Assembly (NCBI GenBank): GCA_025464795.1
Contig: JAODNB010000296.1
Location: forward strand, 1 to 6,907
DNA length: 6,907 nucleotides
From: Frankiales bacterium
Lineage (GTDB): Bacteria; Actinomycetota; Actinomycetes; Mycobacteriales; SCTD01
Direction of reading: 5' to 3'
This document shows, one piece after another, positions 1 through 4,806 of this stretch. Under the pieces are notes generated by a model, which did not search any database, was not told the DNA's origin, and saw only the letters and a program-made list of their open reading frames with translations. Within the stretch, counting starts at the first letter, position 1, and each line of letters begins with the position of its first letter. A program made the translations under genes and the position numbers.

Positions 1-357
1 GGGGTCGTAGACGACCCCGACCACGGTCCCGGAAGCGTCCTCGAAGCCGACGGACACGGCCCACTGCGGGATGCCGTACAGGTAGTTGACGGTCCCGTCG
101 ATCGGGTCGATGACCCAGCGGTAGCCGGACGTCCCTGCGGCCGACGCCCCCTCCTCCCCCAGCAGGCCGTCCTCCGGTCGGGCGCTGGCGAGGGCAGAGT
201 GGAGCAGCGCCTCGACGGCCTTGTCCGCCGCGGTCACCGTGTCGGTCGGCGAGGACTTCGAAGCCAGCTCCTCCACCCCGACGCGCATCGACAGCGCCAG
301 AGCACCGGCCTCGCGGGCCAGCTCCGTCGCAAGAGCCAGGGTCGCGTCGAGGTCCAT
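1..357 (-). CDS. Inositol monophosphatase family protein (5' part, truncated by window edge)
   Basis: The reverse strand reads 119 codons from an ATG at 357 down to base 1 with no stop, so the C-terminal half lies outside the window. Visible family signatures are SPTDTVTAAD (residues 36-45), the acidic metal ligand pair GEE at 67-69, and the diagnostic metal-binding motif DPIDGT at 84-89 followed by VNYLYGIPQWAVSVGF. In this Mg2+-dependent phosphatase family Glu69, Asp84 and Asp87 would hold the catalytic metals. Members hydrolyse myo-inositol-1-phosphate, but relatives act on histidinol phosphate, fructose-1,6-bisphosphate or 3'-phosphoadenosine 5'-phosphate, so the substrate is not fixed by what is visible. 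In actinobacteria inositol feeds phosphatidylinositol lipids and mycothiol. The ATG is preferred because the frame is closed by a stop at 385-387 and the only earlier candidate is a TTG at 367-369. Transcription diverges from the acyl-CoA dehydrogenase operon. The family call is firm; the substrate is not. Confidence 0.93.
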   Translation of the reverse strand, partial: MDLDATLALATELAREAGALALSMRVGVEELASKSSPTDTVTAADKAVEALLHSALASARPEDGLLGEEGASAAGTSGYRWVIDPIDGTVNYLYGIPQWAVSVGFEDASGTVVGVVYDP

Positions 358-379
358 GTGCCCATCCAACCAGGGTGTG

Positions 380-388
380 GCAGGCTAG
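380..388 (-). promoter_or_regulatory. Candidate -10 region for the inositol monophosphatase gene
   Basis: The minus strand reads CTAGCCTGC here, containing TAGCCT (bases 387 to 382), which fits the loose actinobacterial -10 pattern TANNNT. The start codon at 357 lies 24 bases beyond the hexamer, which would leave a leader of roughly 18 bases. The same nine bases occur in the other divergent intergenic region, upstream of the wall hydrolase gene, at a similar distance from the start. No good -35 hexamer is visible, so this is inference from position and repetition. Confidence 0.35.
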
Positions 389-391
389 AAC
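386..391 (+). promoter_or_regulatory. Candidate -10 region for the acyl-CoA dehydrogenase operon
   Basis: TAGAAC lies on the plus strand about 36 bases before the GTG start at 428, in the only intergenic space available to this operon. It overlaps the minus-strand TAGCCT by two bases, so the two divergent promoters would compete if both are used. The match to TANNNT fails at the last base and no -35 element is recognisable. The call is weak. Confidence 0.2.
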
Positions 392-412
392 GCGATTCGG
401 TTTCCCCGTGAC

Positions 413-418
413 GGAGGG
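413..418 (+). promoter_or_regulatory. Ribosome binding site fixing the GTG start of the first acyl-CoA dehydrogenase
   Basis: GGAGGG ends nine bases before the GTG at 428. This is a strong Shine-Dalgarno match at good spacing. It supports GTG 428 as the start, because no ATG in this frame gives a full-length protein. Confidence 0.7.
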
Positions 419-427
419 CACAGCGAC

Positions 428-1612
428 GTGGACCTGCAGTTCAGCAAAGAGGACGAGGAGTTCCGCTCCGAGTTCCGGGCCTGGCTCGACACCAACCTGC
501 CGCAGGACATGCGCACGGAGGACTGGTGGCGCCCCAAGTCGGACGACGAGCAGTTCCAGATCCGCCGTGACTGGGAGAAGAAGAAGGCCGAGGCGGGCTA
601 CTGCGGCATCCAGTGGCCGACGGAGTTCGGAGGTCGAGGCGGCAGTCCGACGATGAAGGCGATCTACGACGAGGAGATGGCCAAGGCGAACGCGCCGCGG
701 ACCGTGAACCCGCTCGGCCTCGCGTTCCTCGGACCGACGGTCATGGCCATCGGCACCGACGAGCAGAAGGCAGCCATCATCAAGCCGCTGCTGCACACCG
801 ATGTCATCTGGTGCCAGGGCTTCTCCGAGCCGGGCGCGGGTTCCGACCTCGCTGCCCTGCAGATGAAGGCAGTCCCGCAGGGCACCGACTACCTCATCAA
901 CGGCCAGAAGATCTGGACCACGAACGCCATGCACGGCGACAAGATCTTCACGCTCGCCCGCACGAGCGAGGGCGCCAAGCGCCACGACGGCATCAGCATG
1001 CTGCTCATCGACATGCACCAGCCAGGTGTCGAGGCCCGCCCCCTCAAGCAGATCACGGGCGAGAGCGAGTTCGGCGAGGTCTTCTTCACCGACGCGCTCT
1101 GCCCGCAGGACGAGGTCCTCGGCGGTGAGGGCAACGGCTGGATGACGGCGATGCTCCTGCTCAGCTTCGAGCGAGGCAGCAGCGCCATCGGGCAGTACAC
1201 CGAGTTCCGTCGCCAGTGGGACGCCGTCGCCCAGATCGCGAAGCAGGTCGAGCGCGACGGCAAGAAGGCCAGCCAGGACCCGGTCTTGCGTCAGCAGCTG
1301 GCCAACTCCCTGGTGGATCTGGAGTGCCTGAAGTACCACTCGTGGCACGTCCTCACCGCCACCAGCCAGGGCAAGGACCTCGGCTACGAGGCGTCGATGA
1401 CGAAGATGATGTGGAGCGAGACGTTCCGCAAAGTCAGCGACACCTACGAGGCGATCCTCGGCTCGGCCTTCCAGGTCCCCGAGTACCAGGGCCTGACCCT
1501 GGAAGAGCTCACGACCATGGCCCTGTGGTCCCGTTCCTGCACGATCTGGGGCGGCTCCGCCCAGGTCCAGCGCTCCATCGTCGCCGAGCGCGTGCTCGGC
1601 CTCCCCCGATAG
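428..1612 (+). CDS. Acyl-CoA dehydrogenase, FAD-binding/catalytic subunit of a two-subunit enzyme
   Basis: This 394-residue protein catalyses flavin-dependent alpha,beta-desaturation of an acyl-CoA and should be cytosolic, passing electrons to electron-transfer flavoprotein. Seen in the sequence: an N-terminal helical domain (about 1-125), the middle-domain signature WCQGFSEPGAGSD (128-140) followed by GQKIWTTNA (159-167), which lines the flavin and thioester pocket, and a C-terminal helical domain ending IWGGSAQVQRSIVAERVLGLPR (373-394). The classic Glu of the medium-chain type (YEGT) is replaced by WGGS. The likely base is instead Glu248 in SFERG, matching the helix-G Glu position of isovaleryl-CoA dehydrogenase and of mycobacterial FadE heterotetramers. 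Length is normal for the family. The GTG start has a good ribosome binding site. A second dehydrogenase gene starts 15 bases downstream, so the two are almost certainly co-transcribed. The family is certain; the substrate (branched, steroid side-chain or aromatic acyl-CoA) is not readable. Confidence 0.95.
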   Translation: MDLQFSKEDEEFRSEFRAWLDTNLPQDMRTEDWWRPKSDDEQFQIRRDWEKKKAEAGYCGIQWPTEFGGRGGSPTMKAIYDEEMAKANAPRTVNPLGLAFLGPTVMAIGTDEQKAAIIKPLLHTDVIWCQGFSEPGAGSDLAALQMKAVPQGTDYLINGQKIWTTNAMHGDKIFTLARTSEGAKRHDGISMLLIDMHQPGVEARPLKQITGESEFGEVFFTDALCPQDEVLGGEGNGWMTAMLLLSFERGSSAIGQYTEFRRQWDAVAQIAKQVERDGKKASQDPVLRQQLANSLVDLECLKYHSWHVLTATSQGKDLGYEASMTKMMWSETFRKVSDTYEAILGSAFQVPEYQGLTLEELTTMALWSRSCTIWGGSAQVQRSIVAERVLGLPR

Positions 1613-1615
1613 ACC

Positions 1616-1621
1616 GAGGAG
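1616..1621 (+). promoter_or_regulatory. Ribosome binding site of the second acyl-CoA dehydrogenase subunit
   Basis: GAGGAG sits six bases before the ATG at 1628, inside the 15-base gap after the first dehydrogenase gene. It supports the ATG start and independent initiation of this subunit. Confidence 0.65.
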
Positions 1622-1627
1622 ACCGAC

Positions 1628-2764
1628 ATGAGGTTCCAGCTCAACGACGAGCAGCGCGCCCTGCAGGACGCGGTCCGCTCCTACCTGCGTGACAGGTTCG
1701 GCCCCGCGCAGGTGCGCGAGGTGTACGACAACCCCGACACCGACGGCGTTCCCGCGGCTCTGTGGAAGGCCATCGGTGAGCAGGGATGGCTTGCCGTCCT
1801 AGTCCCCGAGGAGCACGACGGTATCGGCCTCGGGCTGCTCGACGCCGCGGTCCTCGCTCGCGCCTTCGGGGCGGCGACCGTCCCGGGCCCGTGGCTCAGC
1901 ACGATCCTGCTCGGCGAGGCCATCCGTCTCGCCGGCTCAGACGAGCAGAAGGCCAAGCTGCTCCCCGGCATCGCCGCAGGCGAGGTCAAGGGTGCAGTTG
2001 CCTTGCTGCCCAACGGATCTGCCCGTGGCGCCGTGGCCACCGCGACCGACGGCAAGCTGTCCGGCAACCTCGGCCTCGTCGAGTACGCCGCGGTAGCGGA
2101 CACCCTCGTCGTCGCCGCCCAGGACGGGCTCTACCTCGTCGACCCGACCCACGCGACCATCACCAGCTCCCCAGCGCTCGACCGCACCGTGCGCCTCAGC
2201 ACGGTCGTCCTCGACGGCGCTCCTGGCGAGAAGCTCACCAACAGCTCGGATGCTGTCCTGGCCGAGATCCTCGACCGGGCAGCGGTTCTCGTCGCCAACG
2301 ACCTGGTCGGCATCGCGCGCAAGGCACTCACGGACACCGTTGAGTACGACAAGACCCGCGTGCAGTTCGGCAAGCCGGTCGGGTCGTTCCAGGCCATCAA
2401 GCACGACCTCGCCGACATCCACCTCGGCATCACGATGGCCGAGCACGCCGCGCTCTACGCTGCGCACGCCCAGGACATCGACGCGCCCGACAAGGAGCTG
2501 GCCGCCAGCATCGCCAAGGTCAAGGCCGGCGACATGGCGAACGAGTCGACCAGCGCGATGATCCAGTACCACGGGGGCATCGGGTACACGTGGGAGCACG
2601 ACAGCCACTTCTACCTCAAGCGCGCGAAGCGGTTGGAGTACGCGTTCGGCGATGCCAGCCAGCACCGGGAGCGCATCGCCTCGTTGCTGCTCGATGGCGA
2701 GGTCGACGGCACGCGTGCACCCGTCTCGGCCGAGAGCAGCGGCATGGCGTCGGGCGTCGCGTGA
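1628..2764 (+). CDS. Acyl-CoA dehydrogenase family protein, partner subunit with degenerate middle domain
   Basis: This 378-residue protein shares the acyl-CoA dehydrogenase fold but is not a stand-alone copy of the preceding enzyme. The N-terminal domain is typical (LNDEQRALQDAVRSYL, 5-20; GWLAVLVPEEHDGIGLG, 53-69). The middle domain lacks the WCQGFSEPGAGSD and KIWTTNA type motifs; the corresponding stretch (about 122-165) is a bland Ala/Val/Gly sequence. The C-terminal domain keeps the flavin-contacting R244-VQFGKPVGSFQAIKH element (to 259) and QYHGGIGYTWEHDSHFYLKR (313-332), a hallmark of this subclass. The helix-G position has Asp216 (ILDRAA), not Glu. In M. tuberculosis ChsE4-ChsE5 and ChsE1-ChsE2 type enzymes, one subunit of each pair is similarly incomplete and FAD binds at the heterodimer interface; I infer the same here. 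The ATG has a GAGGAG site six bases upstream, and the stop overlaps the start of the SDR gene. The pairing is well supported by layout but untested; the substrate is unknown. Confidence 0.93.
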   Translation: MRFQLNDEQRALQDAVRSYLRDRFGPAQVREVYDNPDTDGVPAALWKAIGEQGWLAVLVPEEHDGIGLGLLDAAVLARAFGAATVPGPWLSTILLGEAIRLAGSDEQKAKLLPGIAAGEVKGAVALLPNGSARGAVATATDGKLSGNLGLVEYAAVADTLVVAAQDGLYLVDPTHATITSSPALDRTVRLSTVVLDGAPGEKLTNSSDAVLAEILDRAAVLVANDLVGIARKALTDTVEYDKTRVQFGKPVGSFQAIKHDLADIHLGITMAEHAALYAAHAQDIDAPDKELAASIAKVKAGDMANESTSAMIQYHGGIGYTWEHDSHFYLKRAKRLEYAFGDASQHRERIASLLLDGEVDGTRAPVSAESSGMASGVA

Positions 2765-3537
2765 GCAAGGCCGCCCTCGTCACGGGCGGGGCGAGCGGTT
2801 TCGGTGCCGAGGTCGCGAAGCTGCTGACCCGGCGCGGCGACCGGGTGGTCCTGCTCGACGTCAACGACACCGATGGCCAGGCCCTCGCCGACGAGCTCGG
2901 CGGGCACTTCCTGCACTGCGACGTCAGCGACTACGACCAGGTGATGTCGACGACGGCAGCGGCAGCCGAGCTGCTCGGCGGCATCGACCTGTTCTTCTTG
3001 AACGCCGGCATCTCCAGCGGGTTCACCTTCGGGCCCGACTTCGACGTCGTCAAGTACAAGCGCGCCAACGGGATCAACCTCGACGGCGTCGTCTACGGCG
3101 TGCAGGCCGCCCTGCCCGTGCTTCAGCAGCGCGGAGGCGGCTCGATCGTCTGCACCGCCTCCATGGCGGGTCTGGTCGGGACGGCGTTCGATCCGGTCTA
3201 CGGGGCCAACAAGCACGCCGTCGTCGGCCTCGTACGTGCCCTCGGCCCGGCACTGCAGCCGTTCAACATCAAGGTCAACGCCTTCTGCCCCGGCTTCGCA
3301 GAGACGAAGATCATCGTTGAGCTGCGCGAGTTCCTCGACGGCTCAGGCGTTCCGATCATCCCCGTCGAGAAGGCGGGCGCTTCCGTCATCGAGATCTTCG
3401 ACTCCGCGGAGACCGGCCAGGCCTGGCTCCTGCAGGCCGGCAGGGACGTGATGCCCTACAAGTTCCGCGGCATCCCGGGTCCCCTCACCGACGACGGCGG
3501 CCGCGGCGGCACCATCGACCCCATCGGCCCCTCCTAG
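2761..3537 (+). CDS. Short-chain dehydrogenase/reductase (SDR), NAD-preferring
   Basis: This is a 258-residue classical SDR, the usual length for the family, expected to interconvert a hydroxyl and a keto group in the cytosol. Seen in order: the nucleotide-binding glycine motif TGGASGFG (8-15), Asp33 at the end of the second strand (VVLLDVN), which favours NAD(H) over NADP(H), the structural NAG motif (81-83), and a complete catalytic tetrad of Asn106, Ser134, Tyr147 and Lys151 (YGANK), then CPGF (176-179). The GTG start at 2761 overlaps the upstream stop as GTGA, and no clear Shine-Dalgarno site precedes it, so translation is probably coupled to the partner dehydrogenase subunit. The frame is open further upstream, but that part is a shadow of the preceding gene and the glycine motif falls correctly only with this start. 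In the operon it may oxidise a hydroxylated intermediate such as a 3-hydroxyacyl-CoA or a sterol-type alcohol; this role is inference. Confidence 0.93.
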   Translation: MSKAALVTGGASGFGAEVAKLLTRRGDRVVLLDVNDTDGQALADELGGHFLHCDVSDYDQVMSTTAAAAELLGGIDLFFLNAGISSGFTFGPDFDVVKYKRANGINLDGVVYGVQAALPVLQQRGGGSIVCTASMAGLVGTAFDPVYGANKHAVVGLVRALGPALQPFNIKVNAFCPGFAETKIIVELREFLDGSGVPIIPVEKAGASVIEIFDSAETGQAWLLQAGRDVMPYKFRGIPGPLTDDGGRGGTIDPIGPS

Positions 3538-3571
3538 AGAGGCAGACCTCACGACAGGGCCGTAGCCGCAC

Positions 3572-4729
3572 TCACGTGCGCGCCAGGGAGTCCGGGGACA
3601 GCTCGCTGACGGAGGCGTGGCCGGACAGCCCGAGCTGCAGGTCGAGGTCGGCGAGGAAGGCGCGGAGGACGTGCTCGACCCCTGCCTGCCCCGCGAGGCC
3701 CAAGCCGTACACCCACGGCCGCGCCAGCAGCACGGCGGCGGCTCCCAGCGCCAGCGCCTTCACCGCATCGGCGCCTGTCCGGATGCCGGAGTCGAACAGC
3801 ACCGGCAGGCCACCGGCCGCCTCGACCAGCGCCGGCAGGGCGTCCAGCGACCCGATGGCGCCGTCCACCTGACGTCCGCCGTGGTTGCTGCAGACGACCC
3901 CCTGCACACCTGCGTCGACCGCTTGGCGTACGTCGTCGGGGTGCTGCAACCCCTTGAGGACGATCGGGAGCTTCGTGTGGGACCGCAGCCAGGCGAGGTC
4001 CTTCCAGCTCAGCGTCGGGTTGTTGAACATCCCGAGGAAGTGCAGCACGGCCGCGTTCGGGTCCTCCTCCGGCGTGTTCGCCAGACCAGCCCGGAACGCG
4101 GGATCGGTCGTGTAGTTGGCGATCCCCTCGCCCTGGAGGAACGGCAGGTACGCGACGTCCAGGTCGCGCGGTCGCCACCCCAGCTGCCAGGTGTCGACGG
4201 TGACGACGAGGGCCTCGTACCCGGCTGCCTCAGCGCGGGAGACCAGCGATGCGGCGACGTCCTGGTCCTTGGGCCAGTAGAGCTGGTACCAACCAGGGCT
4301 GCCGTCCAGCTCGACCTGGATGTCCTCCATGCAGGTGGAGGCGGCCGTCGACAGCACCATCGGCAGCCTGAGAGTCGCGGCGGCCCGGGCCACGGCCCGC
4401 TCGGCCTCCGGGTGCACGATCGACAGCACACCGACGGGACCGAGCAGCACCGGCGCGGGTGACGTCGTGCTGAGGATCGTCGTGGAGAGGTCGCGCTCCG
4501 CGGGGATGCCCCTGAGGTAGCGCGGAACGAGGCGCCAGCGGTCGAACGCCTCCCGGTTCGCCCGCATCGTGTCCTCAGCTCCCGCCCCACCGCTGACGTA
4601 CCCGACAGCGCCAGGGGTCATGACCTGCTCGGCCGCGGCCTGCACCGCACGCCAGTCGAAGGGCTGCGTCGGCAGCTCGCCGAACAGGCCCTTGAGGTAG
4701 ACGTCGTTCTGGAACCCGGCGTAGCTCAT
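3572..4729 (-). CDS. FMN-dependent alpha-hydroxy acid oxidase, lactate 2-monooxygenase type
   Basis: This 385-residue cytosolic TIM-barrel flavoenzyme oxidises the alpha carbon of an L-2-hydroxy acid. Lactate 2-monooxygenase keeps the pyruvate bound and yields acetate, CO2 and water. As I recall the M. smegmatis enzyme, the resemblance runs from the first residues to the end: GYVSGGAG (43-50) with substrate Tyr44, WRLVPRYLRG (65-74), GPVGVLS (97-103), YQLYWPKD (148-155), VTVDTWQLGWRPRDL (176-190), NYTTDPAF (205-212), VLKGLQHPDD (257-266) and SNHGGRQ (281-287). Asp179, Arg187, Lys259, the base His283 and Arg286 are all present, as is the FMN phosphate motif DSGIRTGAD (313-321). The loop before WKDL seems about seven residues shorter than in M. 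smegmatis. The start is fixed by alignment; no Shine-Dalgarno site is visible, and a TAAGTT hexamer seven bases upstream suggests a leaderless transcript. It converges on the SDR gene. True substrate (lactate or larger hydroxy acid) and product are uncertain. Confidence 0.93.
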   Translation of the reverse strand: MSYAGFQNDVYLKGLFGELPTQPFDWRAVQAAAEQVMTPGAVGYVSGGAGAEDTMRANREAFDRWRLVPRYLRGIPAERDLSTTILSTTSPAPVLLGPVGVLSIVHPEAERAVARAAATLRLPMVLSTAASTCMEDIQVELDGSPGWYQLYWPKDQDVAASLVSRAEAAGYEALVVTVDTWQLGWRPRDLDVAYLPFLQGEGIANYTTDPAFRAGLANTPEEDPNAAVLHFLGMFNNPTLSWKDLAWLRSHTKLPIVLKGLQHPDDVRQAVDAGVQGVVCSNHGGRQVDGAIGSLDALPALVEAAGGLPVLFDSGIRTGADAVKALALGAAAVLLARPWVYGLGLAGQAGVEHVLRAFLADLDLQLGLSGHASVSELSPDSLART

Positions 4730-4736
4730 GCCGGGG

Positions 4737-4742
4737 AACTTA
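4737..4742 (-). promoter_or_regulatory. Candidate leaderless -10 element for the alpha-hydroxy acid oxidase gene
   Basis: The minus strand reads TAAGTT, then seven bases, then the ATG ending at 4729. This matches the TANNNT-to-start spacing of leaderless actinobacterial transcripts, in which the message begins at or next to the A of ATG. It would explain why no purine-rich ribosome binding site precedes a start that protein similarity supports strongly. No -35 element is evident. Confidence 0.35.
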
Positions 4743-4772
4743 CAGAACCTGCCCGCGGGCTGGGAGATGTCG

Positions 4773-4781
4773 CTAGCCTGC
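4773..4781 (+). promoter_or_regulatory. Candidate -10 region for the cell-wall hydrolase gene
   Basis: CTAGCCTGC contains TAGCCT at 4774-4779, a TANNNT-type -10. The start at 4807 lies 27 bases beyond it, giving a leader of about 20 bases that carries the ribosome binding site. The identical nine bases occur on the minus strand at 380-388 before the inositol monophosphatase gene. No -35 hexamer was recognised. Confidence 0.35.
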
Positions 4782-4793
4782 GGTCAGGGGCAA

Positions 4794-4800
4794 GGGGGGA
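4794..4800 (+). promoter_or_regulatory. Ribosome binding site of the cell-wall hydrolase gene
   Basis: GGGGGGA lies six bases before the ATG at 4807. It is purine-rich and well spaced, although not a perfect AGGAGG. It favours the ATG over the later in-frame GTG at 5260, which lacks a comparable site. Confidence 0.5.
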
Positions 4801-4806
4801 CAGCGG

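Noticed and set aside
1937..2665. Minus-strand open frame of 242 codons opposite the second dehydrogenase subunit
   Set aside because: It has no recognisable motif and is antisense to conserved dehydrogenase sequence; a GC-driven shadow.
2590..2760. Upstream extension of the SDR reading frame giving a 315-residue protein
   Set aside because: The extension overlaps the conserved C-terminus of the preceding dehydrogenase in another frame, is Arg-rich nonsense, and would push the Rossmann glycine motif away from the N-terminus. GTG 2761 gives normal family length.
3539..3550. GAGG-CAGA-CCTC hairpin in the convergent gap as a terminator
   Set aside because: The stem is only four base pairs and no T-run follows, so I do not call a terminator. 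Another small stem near 3568-3581 runs into the oxidase gene end and is equally weak.
3617..4462. Plus-strand open frame of 281 codons opposite the alpha-hydroxy acid oxidase
   Set aside because: Composition is Arg/Gln/Gly/His-rich with no domain, while the minus strand encodes every family motif of the oxidase.
4751..4760. Perfect ten-base palindrome GCCCGCGGGC between the divergent oxidase and hydrolase genes
   Set aside because: Its location would suit an operator, but short all-G/C palindromes are common by chance here and no second copy was seen in the other intergenic region.
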